A stretch of DNA of 40,268 bases from an uncultured Geobacteraceae bacterium (GCA_903852495.1 CAINRC010000039.1:1-40268); one strand, 5' to 3'; positions 1 to 10,129 are shown, numbered from the stretch's first letter. A program made the numbers and translations. Notes: generated from the letters alone by a model not told the origin.

Positions 1-322
1 AACTCATCGCTCCTAACTCATCGCTCCAAACTCATCGCTCCAAACTCATCGCTCCAAACTCATCGCTCCTAACTCATCGCTCCAAACTCATCGCTCCAAA
101 CTCATCGCTCCTAACTCATCGCTCCAAACTCATCGCTCCTAACTCATCGCTCCAAACTCATCGCTCCAAACTCATCGCTCCAAACTCATCGCTCCTAACT
201 CATCGCTCCTAACTCATCGCTCCAAACTCATCGCTCCAAACTCATCGCTTCAAACTCATCGCTTCAAACTCATCGCTCCTAACTCATCGCTCCTAACTCA
301 TCGCTCCTAACTCATCTCTCAC
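1..322. repeat. 14-bp tandem repeat array
   Basis: About 23 head-to-tail copies of a 14-bp unit, AACTCATCGCTCCW, run from the window edge to 322. The last base of each unit is A or T, two units near 240-265 carry CTTC instead of CTCC, and the final unit is degenerate. The array stops directly at the stop codon of the nifX-like gene (323). It has no unique spacers, so it is a minisatellite and not a CRISPR. It continues off the left edge, so the total copy number is unknown. No coding function is apparent. Confidence 0.95.
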
Positions 323-652
323 TCAAAGTATCTTCGCCAGTTCCACCAGAGTGAACTTGATCGGGCCACTGGTTACAAACGGTTCAACACCGAGCTTTTC
401 CAACTCCGCCCTGGGGTGATCCCCCATCTGGGCGGTGACAACCGCCCGGCAGCCGGCCAGAGCTTCGGCAATCCCCTTGAGCAGATGCCCGCGCAAGGGG
501 TGTTCAGGATCAAAACTACAGTAGCGCCCGACTTTCCGTTCGTCAACCAGCTTCGCATCGCCATTTTCCACATCATAAATCAGAAAGCGTTCGGCATGAC
601 CGAAATGCTGGTTGATCTCCTTGCCGTCTTTTGATGCAACTGCTATCAGCAT
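323..652 (-). CDS. NifX/NafY-family FeMo-cofactor protein
   Basis: A 109-aa single-domain protein of the dinitrogenase iron-molybdenum cofactor family. It begins MLIAVASKDGKEINQHFGHA, the family's N-terminal strand plus the conserved HFG segment, and ends after about 105 residues, the normal length for a stand-alone domain. Proteins of this fold bind NifB-co, VK-cluster or FeMo-co as carriers. The start has a strong AGGAGGTGAG ribosome site. It is the last gene of nifEN-nifX-ferredoxin, so it is inferred to take part in cofactor handling. It is a second, shorter paralogue of the NifX at 980-1372. Which cluster it carries cannot be read from sequence. Confidence 0.85.
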   Translation of the reverse strand: MLIAVASKDGKEINQHFGHAERFLIYDVENGDAKLVDERKVGRYCSFDPEHPLRGHLLKGIAEALAGCRAVVTAQMGDHPRAELEKLGVEPFVTSGPIKFTLVELAKIL

Positions 653-690
653 ACCTCACCTCCTGTGGAACTGACGTCTGCCCGCCCCGT

Positions 691-954
691 TTACGCAACA
701 ACCGGTTCAAACGAGAAACATTTCTTGGAGCAGGTACGCTCACACGCCTGGCAGCCGATGCAGTTGCCGGCGTTCGCCACCCGCATGAACATTTTGGCGG
801 AATCATCACCATCCAGCTCCTCAAATTCCAGCACATCGTGGGCGCAGACCTTGTAGCAACGGCCACAGCCGATACAGAGCTCTTCATCAATGTTTTTCAC
901 AAACTGCGGGGTCCACTCCTGCTTGTCACGTGTCAATCCGGTAATGTATGCCAT
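691..954 (-). CDS. nif-specific 2[4Fe-4S] ferredoxin (ferredoxin III type)
   Basis: An 87-aa ferredoxin starting MAYITGLTRDK at 954, chosen because AAAGGAG lies 8 bases upstream; an upstream ATG at 990 would overlap nifX and lacks such a site. Two clusters of cysteines are visible: CIGCGRCYKVC with a following C-A-H, and CIGCQACERTCSKKC. This matches nif-associated ferredoxin III, a two-cluster electron carrier. It lies between nifX and a nifX-like gene in the nifEN unit. It probably supplies low-potential electrons to cofactor assembly or to nitrogenase, which is inferred from context. Confidence 0.88.
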   Translation of the reverse strand: MAYITGLTRDKQEWTPQFVKNIDEELCIGCGRCYKVCAHDVLEFEELDGDDSAKMFMRVANAGNCIGCQACERTCSKKCFSFEPVVA

Positions 955-979
955 CTGCGTATCTCCTTTGGGTATGGTG

Positions 980-1372
980 TCAGGACTCATCGTCCAGAAA
1001 TGATGATGCGGTACTTTTGTTCATGGCTTTACGCAGCCAGGGAGGCGGATTACCCCGCAGCACTTCCTGAAAGCGCTCTACCGTGGCTTTCAGATTGACT
1101 TCGGTGTTGGTCTTCATGGGATGAATCTTCTGCGCCACCAGCTTTGCCGCCGCCGGTCCGCCGATCTGCATGGTGTACACGATGGCGCAATCGGAAAGCA
1201 GCTGTGCTCTCGCAGTAATTCGGTCCTCTTCATCGGCGCCATGTTCACCAACGCTCACCGTTTCAAGGAACGCGGCCTCGTCCGGCCCGACCTCCCAGAT
1301 GTGGAAACTCTGGCACTGGCCGAAATGCTGATCAATAATTTCACCTGTCGATGTGGTAAATGCAATTTTCAT
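980..1372 (-). CDS. NifX, FeMo-cofactor carrier
   Basis: A 130-aa protein beginning MKIAFTTSTGEIIDQHFGQC, with the NifX/NifB-X domain features (HFGQ, later YTMQIGGPAAAKL and a C-terminal LRGNPPPWLRKA segment typical of NifX). NifX shuttles NifB-co or the VK-cluster between NifB and NifEN. AGGAG precedes the ATG. It starts 9 bases after nifEN and overlaps the long-start version of the ferredoxin gene, so it is co-transcribed with nifEN from the sigma-54 promoter at about 4267-4283. Confidence 0.92.
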   Translation of the reverse strand: MKIAFTTSTGEIIDQHFGQCQSFHIWEVGPDEAAFLETVSVGEHGADEEDRITARAQLLSDCAIVYTMQIGGPAAAKLVAQKIHPMKTNTEVNLKATVERFQEVLRGNPPPWLRKAMNKSTASSFLDDES

Positions 1373-1381
1373 AATGACTCC

Positions 1382-4141
1382 TCAATTGTGCGCCAGCTTC
1401 TGCGCCTCTTTGGCATTGGCCTGAAACAGGTTGGCCACTTCAAAAACCAGGTTCATGGTACCGCGATAACCGACCCACATCTTTTGATGGGAGCCGAGCC
1501 GGTCAAACACCGGCAGCCCGGCCCGGAGATGGGCGCCGATCTTGAGCTTTGCCGCCGCCTGACGCCCGTTGGAATTGGCTACCAGCAGATCCGCTCCGAC
1601 TCCGGCGCTTTCAAGATCCTCCAGATCGCCGACGAACAGATTTTCGCAGGGGAGGTTTTCCAGCCCACGGGTGCGGGTGGCTGACAGCGCCGCCTGAATC
1701 TCGCACCCCATGCCGGCCAGGAAATTCGCCGCCATTTTGAGATTATCCGACTCCAGGGCGATGGCCACCTTTTTGGTGCCGAACTGGTAATGGCTGTCAA
1801 CCATGGCATCCATCAATCGGCTCCGCCAGCGCCGCTGTTTTTCCGGGATCGGGCGACCGCTGATCGCTGCCAGCGTGGCCATGAACTGATCTGTTTCGGC
1901 CAGACCGGTAAGGGAGGTAAATCCGTAGGCCGGAATGGCAAACTGCTGCTTCAGCTTGAGAGCAGCCTTGGCCAGACTATCACCCACATACAGTGTCGCA
2001 ACGCTCCGTCCTGCTTTCCTGATATCCTCCACCGGGATGCCACCGGTGGAAAGCGGCGAGACCACCTCGTCGATGTGACCGTCCATGGCATTGGAGATGT
2101 CCGGAACCGTCAGCACCGTCAAGCCGTAGGCTTCAATCAGCTCCTTCAACTCCTCCACATCCGCCGGGGTCAGGTGCGCACCGGGGAGCAGATTGACCTG
2201 GTTCGTGACCGGGTCGCCACCCTCCGGCAGAGTTGAGATAATCGCCTCCACCGCCGCTGCGTACCCCTCCTGCAAAGAACCGCAGTAATCGGGTGTCGAT
2301 GCGTGAATAATCGGGATATGAGCCGATTCAGGATTCTCCTGGCGGAAGTGGACGATGGCGCTCTGCACATCATCACCCATGGTTTCCGTGAGCCCGGAGG
2401 TCATCACCCCCACCACCTCGGGGCTGAATTTTTCAATAACCCGTCCGATACCTTTTTTCAGATTGTCCCAGCCGCCGAAGATCGCCGAATCCTCGCTCAT
2501 GGCCGTTGCATTCAGGGCGATTGATTCCTTGTAGTGCCGCGACAGCTGCAGGCGGATAAAGGTTGAGCATCCCTGGGCGCCATGGAGCAGACCGAGCATA
2601 TTGTTGATGCCGAGGTAGGCCATGGTGGCACCCAGAGCGGGGGAGTTTTTCTGCGGGTTCACCGTTGCCGCTTTTTTCGGCACAAGCACCCGTGACAGTG
2701 CCAGATCCTCCGCCAGAAACGTTTCCGCGTGGCAGGCAACGGCTGCAAGGTCTCCCGCTTCCTGTGCCCCGCTCTTTTCCCACGGCGCCGGAGCATTCAG
2801 TACCGGCCAGATCGGGTTATTGACCGTCATGTCCAGCTGCCGTGAAAAGGTCACCATCCCCTCATACCCGGCATAGGGGTGAGCACGGCCATGGTTTATA
2901 TCCAGAAAAGGGGTCTTGGTTTTGAGCGCCAGAAACTTGGTCTTGCCACCGGCCACAATCAGATCAGGCATTTTTTCCCGCATTACCGCCAGCAGCCCGG
3001 CCGTCGAAGTATCCTCAATGATCTTGGCATCGGCATGCATCAATCCCTTCATGCGGTAGAAGTCATCCAGCGTTGAATTCTGCGTGCCGGCCGCCAGGAT
3101 TTCCACCCCCAGCTCATTCAGAGAATTGACCATGGACCAGGTCTTAACCCCGCCGGTGAACAATACCGCCCGTTTTCCTTCCAGCCGCGCCCGGTAGGGG
3201 GCGATGGCGGCACGGCATTTCGCTTCTTCTTCGTTGATCAGCCGCTCCACCCGGTCCTGCATGACCCGTTTTTCCAGACCGTTGACGATGTTGTCCAACT
3301 CACGGGCGATGTCGCGCAGCGCTTTTGCCGTATCGGTCATACCGTAGAACGACTCCTCCAGATAGGGCATGCCGTAAGTTTTTTGCATCTTCTTGGCCAG
3401 ATTGGTCAGCGACTTTGAACAGATGATGATGTTGAGCTTGGCCCGGTGGGCATAGCGCAGCTCTTCAAATTTGGCATCGCCGCTGAAGCAGGAAAGCACC
3501 TGGATTCCCAACCGGTCAAAGAGCGGCAGCATCCCCCACAGATCGCCGGCAATGTTGTACTCGCCAATAAGGTTGATCGGGTACTCTCCCAGCACCGGCG
3601 GTTCGGTCGTGCCGATCACATATTTGAAGAGGATCTCACCGGCCAGACGGTTGCCGATATTCTTGTCGCCGATGAATCCGGGCGTATTGACCGGGATGAC
3701 CGGAATACCGACTTTTTCTGAAGCCGCTTTGCACACCGCCTCCACGTCGTCGCCGGTCATGGCGGTGACGCAGGTGGCATAGACAAATATGGCCCGTGCC
3801 GGTTCCTTGTAGCGCTCCGCCAGATCAAGTATCGCCCGGTAAAGTTTCTTTTCCCCGCCGAAGATGACATCATTTTCCAGCATCTCGGTGGTGAAGCCGC
3901 GCCGGTACAGCTGTGCATCTGAAGAGCGGGCGCCCCGGTTATCCCAGGAATTGCCGGCGCAGGCGATCGGGCCATGCACCAGATGGATCACGTCGGTGAT
4001 AGGCATCAGCACGACCCGGGCGCCGTCATAGGCACAGGAGCGTTCGGTCCCCTCTCCCGGTTCTGATTTTTTACAGAATTTGGGCGCGCCCTTGTCGTGA
4101 GTTTCGCAGTTGTCGGTGTCGTACCAGTCGGGCTTTGCCAT
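1382..4141 (-). CDS. NifEN fusion, FeMo-cofactor scaffold
   Basis: A 919-aa fusion of NifE (about residues 1-455) and NifN (about 490-915) in one chain. The NifE half has cysteines at 36, 61 and 124 in the contexts CAYDG, GPIACAGNS and YATCVTA, equivalent to the P-cluster-like ligands. The NifN half has HGAQGCSTF and GDDVQ. NifEN is the scaffold on which NifB-co is matured with Mo and homocitrate. The start at 4141 (MAKPDWYDTD) follows AAGGA; the longer reading from 4207 would begin inside the leader terminator. Fused nifEN is known in Geobacter; most diazotrophs have separate genes. Confidence 0.96.
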   Translation of the reverse strand: MAKPDWYDTDNCETHDKGAPKFCKKSEPGEGTERSCAYDGARVVLMPITDVIHLVHGPIACAGNSWDNRGARSSDAQLYRRGFTTEMLENDVIFGGEKKLYRAILDLAERYKEPARAIFVYATCVTAMTGDDVEAVCKAASEKVGIPVIPVNTPGFIGDKNIGNRLAGEILFKYVIGTTEPPVLGEYPINLIGEYNIAGDLWGMLPLFDRLGIQVLSCFSGDAKFEELRYAHRAKLNIIICSKSLTNLAKKMQKTYGMPYLEESFYGMTDTAKALRDIARELDNIVNGLEKRVMQDRVERLINEEEAKCRAAIAPYRARLEGKRAVLFTGGVKTWSMVNSLNELGVEILAAGTQNSTLDDFYRMKGLMHADAKIIEDTSTAGLLAVMREKMPDLIVAGGKTKFLALKTKTPFLDINHGRAHPYAGYEGMVTFSRQLDMTVNNPIWPVLNAPAPWEKSGAQEAGDLAAVACHAETFLAEDLALSRVLVPKKAATVNPQKNSPALGATMAYLGINNMLGLLHGAQGCSTFIRLQLSRHYKESIALNATAMSEDSAIFGGWDNLKKGIGRVIEKFSPEVVGVMTSGLTETMGDDVQSAIVHFRQENPESAHIPIIHASTPDYCGSLQEGYAAAVEAIISTLPEGGDPVTNQVNLLPGAHLTPADVEELKELIEAYGLTVLTVPDISNAMDGHIDEVVSPLSTGGIPVEDIRKAGRSVATLYVGDSLAKAALKLKQQFAIPAYGFTSLTGLAETDQFMATLAAISGRPIPEKQRRWRSRLMDAMVDSHYQFGTKKVAIALESDNLKMAANFLAGMGCEIQAALSATRTRGLENLPCENLFVGDLEDLESAGVGADLLVANSNGRQAAAKLKIGAHLRAGLPVFDRLGSHQKMWVGYRGTMNLVFEVANLFQANAKEAQKLAHN

Positions 4142-4184
4142 GTTCGTATCCTTGAAGTGCTTTTCGTTTTCTGCTGCCGGTAAC

Positions 4185-4238
4185 GAAAAAACGGCGCTCC
4201 ATTTCATGCTTGATGAATGTGGATGGCGCCGTTGCCAT
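4185..4238 (-). promoter_or_regulatory. nifEN leader: ANTAR-type hairpin overlapping a terminator
   Basis: On the minus-strand RNA a perfect 5-bp stem ATGGC/GCCAT (4223-4238) closes the hexaloop AACGGC, with A at loop position 1 and G at 4. Those loop positions are the signature of ANTAR protein targets. Its 3' half is also the 5' arm of a terminator: AACGGCG plus CCAT pairs with ATGG plus CGCCGTT (4190-4233, two-base bulge), followed by six T. The two structures exclude each other. The predicted transcript start (4256) leaves only about 18 nt ahead of the hairpin. Confidence 0.75.
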
Positions 4239-4266
4239 TGAATTTATTATCTAGTTGTATTGATAT

Positions 4267-4283
4267 AGCAGGTGTCATGCCAA
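4267..4283 (-). promoter_or_regulatory. sigma-54 promoter of nifEN
   Basis: The minus strand reads TTGGCATGACACCTGCTA, with GG (4281-4280) and GC (4269-4268) exactly 10 bases apart, a very close match to the -24/-12 consensus. Transcription is predicted to start near 4256, about 115 bases before the nifEN start codon. It separates nifEN from nifHDK. An enhancer-binding protein is required in principle; I see no clear TGT-N10-ACA NifA site nearby. Confidence 0.8.
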
Positions 4284-4442
4284 GTTGCCGACTGATCTTA
4301 ACAAGCTGAATTACAAACTGATTTATTCTACGCATAGCCACAATTAGCATTGAGATGCTTAATTTATACGCAGCATTAGCTCGGATGTGTTTCTGGATCT
4401 CTGTCTGTTTTTAATTTTTCATTGCTGTATCCATGCCCACTC

Positions 4443-4526
4443 GGGGTAATTTGAAAGTTGTACTTGCAAATTACCCCAAACAGCAAAAGGGATACCGCCT
4501 GACGTGGCAGTATCCCTTTTGCTGTT
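4443..4526 (-). terminator. nifK terminator: two consecutive hairpins
   Basis: Fourteen bases after the nifK stop lies a 17-bp perfect inverted repeat (4479-4495 with 4510-4526, AACAGCAAAAGGGATAC and its complement). A second 10-bp inverted repeat GGGGTAATTT/AAATTACCCC follows at 4443-4477. The first stem is long and ends in an A/T-rich outer part. They are well placed to end the nifHDK transcript before the separate nifEN promoter, and may also protect the mRNA 3' end. Confidence 0.75.
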
Positions 4527-4539
4527 ATATCCCGAATCG

Positions 4540-6009
4540 TCAGCGCATCATCTCAAAAAACCTATCCTCACAGGTATCATCCTTGATATCGATAAACTTG
4601 TTACAAATCTCCGTCACCATGTTGATGACACCCTGGTAACCGATGAGCGGGTAGCGGTGCTTGTTGACCCGGTCAAAGATCGGGAAACCGAAGCGGAACA
4701 GCGGAACCTTGGCGTCGCGGGCGGCGAATTTGCCGTGGGTGTCACCGATGATGGCATCCACCGGATCAGTAACCACGAGGCTGCGCAGGTGCCAAAGATC
4801 CTTGTTCATGTAGATTTTACAGCCGTTCCCGTACATGGAACCGTCCAGCAGCGCCTGCAGCTCTTTTTCCGCTTTCTTGCTGCCACGGCTGCAGAGGATG
4901 TGGTGAGGACGGGCTCCCATCTCCAGCAGGAATGACACATACCCCATTAGGTAATCCGGATCGCCGTACACAGCGAACTTTTTGCCGTGCATGTACTGCT
5001 GTGAATCGGTCATGGCGTCAACAGCGCGACCACGTTCGTTCTTCAGTGATGCCGGCACTTCCTTGCCGAACAGTTCGGCAATCTTCATGATCAGGGCATC
5101 GGTTTTCTCAATACCCATGGGCATCGGTAGGGACACATGCTTGCCGGAATAATGATCCTTAAGCCAGGTGAACGTTTTTGGCGTTGCATACGGGCCGATG
5201 GCGATGGTGGCTTTGCCGTTGATCGAGTCGGCGGCATCCTCAAGCTTCGTCCCGCCGGCATAGATGTTATAGGTGCCGTCGCAGGGAGAATCGAACGTAT
5301 CGCCGATATCGGCAAGGATGGTGTACGGCACGCCGAACTCTTTCAGGATCCTTTTGTATTCACGGTAATCGCCGGTGTTGAAGTCGCAGCCGGGGATCAG
5401 GTTCAACTTGCCGGTACAGCGCCCCTCGATCTGCTTTCCCTCGGTCAGGTACTGTAGAATCGACACCAGCATGGAGTCATAGCCATGGATATGGGTGCCG
5501 TTGAAGCTGGGGGTGTTGGCAAACGGCACCGGCAGATCCTTGGGGATATGTGCTTTCTGACGGGCGTTCTTGATGAAGGCGGTCAGGTCGTCGCCGATAA
5601 CCTCCGGCATACAGGAGGTGAAGACGGCAATCATCTTCGGCTTGTACAGGGCAACGGCGTTTTCCAGCCCTTCGTGCAGGTTGTTCTGGCCGCCGAACAC
5701 CGCACTGTCCTCGGTCATGGAATCGGATACGGCCGGGGCCGGCTCACGGAAATGACGGTTAAGGGTCGAACGGTAGTAGGATGCGCACCCCTGGGAACCA
5801 TGTACGAACGGCAGCGTCCCTTCAAAACCGTGCGCCGCCAGCTGGGCTCCCAGCGGCTGACAGGCGTGGGCCGGGTTGATCACCAGCGCCTGACGGGCAA
5901 AGTTCTTTTCTTTATACTCTTCGCTGTTGATCCAGTTTTTGACCCGCTCCACCTCTTCAGGCGGGGTCTCGGTAACCTTCTTGACTTCAAGTCCTAGCAA
6001 GTTTGACAT
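4540..6009 (-). CDS. NifK, nitrogenase MoFe protein beta chain
   Basis: A 489-aa protein with the three P-cluster cysteines at 50 (PAHACQPLG), 75 (GSQGCASYYR) and 133 (FTSCMPEVIGDD). The spacing matches Cys70/95/153 of the Azotobacter protein; the N-terminus is about 20 residues shorter, as in many anaerobes. NifK pairs with NifD to form the N2-reducing heterotetramer in the cytoplasm. A clear AAAGGAG precedes the start. It is the last gene of nifHDK and is followed by a strong hairpin. An inverted-repeat element lies between it and nifD. Confidence 0.98.
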   Translation of the reverse strand: MSNLLGLEVKKVTETPPEEVERVKNWINSEEYKEKNFARQALVINPAHACQPLGAQLAAHGFEGTLPFVHGSQGCASYYRSTLNRHFREPAPAVSDSMTEDSAVFGGQNNLHEGLENAVALYKPKMIAVFTSCMPEVIGDDLTAFIKNARQKAHIPKDLPVPFANTPSFNGTHIHGYDSMLVSILQYLTEGKQIEGRCTGKLNLIPGCDFNTGDYREYKRILKEFGVPYTILADIGDTFDSPCDGTYNIYAGGTKLEDAADSINGKATIAIGPYATPKTFTWLKDHYSGKHVSLPMPMGIEKTDALIMKIAELFGKEVPASLKNERGRAVDAMTDSQQYMHGKKFAVYGDPDYLMGYVSFLLEMGARPHHILCSRGSKKAEKELQALLDGSMYGNGCKIYMNKDLWHLRSLVVTDPVDAIIGDTHGKFAARDAKVPLFRFGFPIFDRVNKHRYPLIGYQGVINMVTEICNKFIDIKDDTCEDRFFEMMR

Positions 6010-6060
6010 TATGTACTCCTTTGGGGCTGGCGACCAATCTGTGGCACAGCCTGATTTTAT

Positions 6061-6156
6061 TTTAACACTGAGAAAAGCACATGATTCTGGTTTTAAACCA
6101 GGACTATTTAAGGTACTGGTCTTCTCTGTGTCTCTGTGCCTCTGTGTTGAGAAGGT
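6061..6156. repeat. ACACGGAGACACGGAG-family inverted repeat between nifD and nifK
   Basis: The left arm AACACTGAGAAAAG (6064-6077) pairs with part of a right arm CTTCTCTGTGTCTCTGTG extending to 6148. The same arms recur at 7619-7703, 8897-9024, 20757-20778 and 30138-30267. It is a dispersed intergenic element, here inside the nifHDK operon, where it would form a stem in the mRNA between nifD and nifK. Confidence 0.75.
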
Positions 6157-7602
6157 TTAAAATGGCGCTTTTACTAACTTCCAGGTCGGGCTGTTCACCG
6201 CCATATCCACATCACGGGCAAAGATTTCAAAGCCGTTGTAGCCATGGTAGGGACCGGAGTAATCCCAGCTGTGCATCTGACGGAAGGGAATACCCATTTT
6301 CTGGAACACGTATTTTTCCTTGATGCCGGAACCGATCAGGTCCGGTTTCAGGGCGTGGGCGAACTTCTCGAACTCGTACTCGGAAGGGTCATCATAGACA
6401 ACCGTGGCATCCGGCATTTCCGGTGAGGTACGGTCATAGTCGTCCGTATGGGCAAATTCGTAGCCGGAACCGACGCAGTCCATCCCCAGGTCTTCATAAG
6501 CGCCGATGGTGTGGCGCGGGCGGAGACCACCGACCAGGAGCATGACTTTTTTCCCGTCCAGGCGCGGCTTGTATTCGTCAATGATGGCCTGCATGATCGG
6601 CTCATATTTGGCGATAGCCAGCTCAACCTTTTCCTTGATTGTGTCGTCGAAACGCGCACCGATCGCCCGCAGGCTTTCCCTGATTTTGGTTGGGCCGAAG
6701 AAGTTGAACTCCAGCCAGGGGATGCCGTACTTTTCTTCCATAACCTTGCACATGTAGTTCATGGAGCGATAGCAGTGGATCAGGTTCAGCTTGACCGTGT
6801 GAGTGGCGGCAATTTTTTCCAGTTCGCCGTCGCCGGTCCAGACCGATTTAACATTCAGGCCGATCTCTTCCAGCAGCGATTTTGCAGACCAGACGTCGCC
6901 GCCGATGTTGTAGTCGCCGATCAGCGCGATGTCATAGGGGCTGGACGGTTCGGCAAATTCACGGGTCTCGATGATGTAGTCGCGGATAGTGTCATTAGAG
7001 ATATGATGACCCAGTGACTGTGATACACCGCGGAATCCCTCACAGTTGCAGGGGATGATTGGAATATCCAGTTCCTTGGCGGACTGTTTGGCTACGGAGT
7101 TGATATCGTCGCCGATCAGACCGACCGGACATTCGGACAGAACCGAGATCCCCTTGGCCAACGGGAACAGGTCTACCGCCTCCGCCAGCAGCGTTTTCAG
7201 CTTTTTGTCGCCGCCGTAGACGATATCTTTTTCCTGAAAATCGGAGGTGAACTGCATGGCAAACTGGGTGACCCCGTTGATGCCGGTCACCAGGTTGCGC
7301 CGGGTACCCCAGGAGTACCAGCCGCAGCCGACCGGACCGTGGGATACGTGAACCATATCCCGGATCGGGCCCCACACAACCCCTTTGGCTCCGGCGTAGG
7401 CGCAGCCACGGGCACTCATGACACCCGGCACGGTTTTCTTGTTTGACTTGACGCAGGCGGAACCGGCGGCCTGGTCATTGGCGCCAAGATGGGGGGCGCG
7501 CTTTTTTCTCGCCTTCTCGGGATATACCGAAAGGGCATCGGCGATCATGGCCTCGGTGGATTCTTTAGTGATGCCTTCGATTTTTCGTATTTTGTCAGAC
7601 AT
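6157..7602 (-). CDS. NifD, nitrogenase MoFe protein alpha chain
   Basis: A 481-aa protein carrying P-cluster cysteines at 67 (RGCAYAG), 93 ([11 protein letters not shown]) and 158 ([12 protein letters not shown]). It also has both FeMo-cofactor ligands: Cys277 (NLIHCYRSM) and His444 ([14 protein letters not shown]). All match known MoFe alpha chains, so it is a molybdenum-type and not a V- or Fe-only enzyme. The start at 7602 ([10 protein letters not shown]) follows GAGAGGG; seven extra in-frame residues upstream have no ribosome site. It lies between nifH and nifK. Confidence 0.98.
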   Translation of the reverse strand: MSDKIRKIEGITKESTEAMIADALSVYPEKARKKRAPHLGANDQAAGSACVKSNKKTVPGVMSARGCAYAGAKGVVWGPIRDMVHVSHGPVGCGWYSWGTRRNLVTGINGVTQFAMQFTSDFQEKDIVYGGDKKLKTLLAEAVDLFPLAKGISVLSECPVGLIGDDINSVAKQSAKELDIPIIPCNCEGFRGVSQSLGHHISNDTIRDYIIETREFAEPSSPYDIALIGDYNIGGDVWSAKSLLEEIGLNVKSVWTGDGELEKIAATHTVKLNLIHCYRSMNYMCKVMEEKYGIPWLEFNFFGPTKIRESLRAIGARFDDTIKEKVELAIAKYEPIMQAIIDEYKPRLDGKKVMLLVGGLRPRHTIGAYEDLGMDCVGSGYEFAHTDDYDRTSPEMPDATVVYDDPSEYEFEKFAHALKPDLIGSGIKEKYVFQKMGIPFRQMHSWDYSGPYHGYNGFEIFARDVDMAVNSPTWKLVKAPF

Positions 7603-7618
7603 TATTACCCTCTCTTTC

Positions 7619-7703
7619 AACACTGAGACACCGAGACACAGAGAAAATCAGTATTGATCTGTTTTAGTCGGCTTGTACTCCGTGCCTCAGTGCCTCTCTG
7701 TGT
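7619..7703. repeat. inverted-repeat element between nifH and nifD
   Basis: The left arm AACACTGAGACACCGAGACA (extending to 7647) faces a right arm ACTCCGTGCCTCAGTGCCTC (7677-7703), about 29 bases apart. It belongs to the same dispersed family as 6061-6156 and 30138-30267. In the nif mRNA it would form a long stem after nifH, which could favour a shorter, more stable nifH transcript; that role is inferred. Confidence 0.75.
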
Positions 7704-7711
7704 AATTTAAG

Positions 7712-8866
<1,155 letters not shown>

Positions 8867-8896
8867 CTATTAGTCCTGAAAACGGCAGTTAGAATA

Positions 8897-9024
8897 TACG
8901 GAGCAACGGAGCAACGGAGAAATCACGATTTTACATAGGCAACATCATGTACCGATACGGTGCGCATCAAGAAGTCTTCTTCAAGAAGATTCTCCTTTAT
9001 TCTCACTCCGTTGCTCCGTGTTAT
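8897..9024. repeat. inverted-repeat element between nifH promoter and modC
   Basis: TACGGAGCAACGGAGCAACG (arm to 8922) faces TCTCACTCCGTTGCTCCGTG (9001-9024) about 80 bases away. It is a variant of the dispersed CGGAGACACGGAG family. It lies past the 3' end of modC and upstream of the nifH promoter. Together with 8736-8896, in which I see no gene, it fills this gap; it may end the mod transcript. Confidence 0.7.
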
Positions 9025-9045
9025 AAACGTTTTTACGGGTTGTCG

Positions 9046-10128
9046 TTAGGGCCTAGTTTGGCTGGTGGCTGCTGCCAGTCTGCGGAATGCCGAGGCTTTG
9101 ATTGCCGCATACACAACACTCCCCTTCTCTATTGCCAATTCCCGGGCAGCATCCGGGACAATTTCCGCAACCAGTGTTCCTGCTCCGCACGTCATCTCCA
9201 CACCCAGCTTGGCGCCGCTTTCAAAAAGCCCGGCAACGGTGCAGTGCAGCAGGTTACGGGCGCTGATCGCCTCGGGATGCTTTTTGAAGAGGATGATATC
9301 TTTCGACGAAAGTTCGAACAGTCCGGCGGTGGTTTCCCGGTTCCCTGCCGACAGCAGCAGTTCCCCCCCCTGCCAGCGGTAGGCACACATTCCGTCGCGC
9401 TCGGTCATACTGCTCAGTTCCAGCAGATTGATATAGCCGGCCGAGCTTTGCCCCATACGGTTCCGCGCCAGCTGTTCGCTGCTACACTGTCCGGTCATGA
9501 GCCCCTTTTCCATGGCCAGCACGGTATCAGTCATGAGGCGCATTTCCACCAGTGAATGGGAGATGAACAGGTACGGAATGCCAAACTGTTCGCTGACACT
9601 TTTCAGGTAGGGAATGATTTGGAAGCGGAGGGAATCGTCCAGCGCCGAAAGCGGCTCGTCCATGAGCAGCAAACGGGGGTTGGCCAGTATGGCGCGTCCC
9701 AGGGCAACGCGCTGTTTTTCACCGCCTGAAAGATTTGTCACCCCGCGATGGAATAACGGCTCTAGTTCCAGTACGGCAACCAGCGTATCAAAATCCACCG
9801 TGCAAAATTCGGCAGGACAGCGTTTATAACCATACAGCAGGTTGTTCCTGACATTCAGGTGCGGAAACAGAGAGTGCTGCTGAAACACCATGGCGATGCG
9901 CCGCTTTTCAGGACGGAGGTGTATCCCCCTGGCACTGCTGAAGAGGCAGACTCCGTCCAGGATTATCTCGCCGCTGTCCGGCTCCAGAAGCCCGGCCAGC
10001 ATACTCACCAGGGTCGATTTGCCACTCCCCGACGTGCCGAAGATGCCGATCCGGTCACCTGAAACGGCAATGTCCGCAGAAAGAGTAAAGGCGCCGAAGT
10101 TTTTTTGTACCGTCATGGCGAGCTGCAT
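9046..10128 (-). CDS. ModC, molybdate ABC transporter ATPase
   Basis: A 360-aa ABC ATPase. It has Walker A GTSGSGKST, Q-loop FQQHSLFPHL, signature LSGGEKQR, Walker B LLLMDEP and the switch His in FISHS. After about residue 235 comes a C-terminal TOBE/Mop-like molybdate-binding domain (LLHCTVAGLFESGAKLGVEM). It powers molybdate import through ModB at the inner membrane. It begins one base after the modB stop, with AGGAAGGAA as ribosome site. It is the last gene of modD-modA-modB-modC. Confidence 0.95.
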   Translation of the reverse strand: MQLAMTVQKNFGAFTLSADIAVSGDRIGIFGTSGSGKSTLVSMLAGLLEPDSGEIILDGVCLFSSARGIHLRPEKRRIAMVFQQHSLFPHLNVRNNLLYGYKRCPAEFCTVDFDTLVAVLELEPLFHRGVTNLSGGEKQRVALGRAILANPRLLLMDEPLSALDDSLRFQIIPYLKSVSEQFGIPYLFISHSLVEMRLMTDTVLAMEKGLMTGQCSSEQLARNRMGQSSAGYINLLELSSMTERDGMCAYRWQGGELLLSAGNRETTAGLFELSSKDIILFKKHPEAISARNLLHCTVAGLFESGAKLGVEMTCGAGTLVAEIVPDAARELAIEKGSVVYAAIKASAFRRLAAATSQTRP

Positions 10129-10129
10129 G

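Noticed and set aside
1-322. Possible CRISPR array
   Set aside because: The 14-bp units are contiguous, with no spacers and no cas genes nearby.
4142-4207. Longer NifEN start at 4207
   Set aside because: The ATG lies in the terminator loop of the leader and lacks a ribosome site; the start at 4141 has AAGGA and matches relatives.
9065-9555. Plus-strand frames over modC and neighbouring genes
   Set aside because: They are mirrors of modC on the other strand with no protein-family features or ribosome site.
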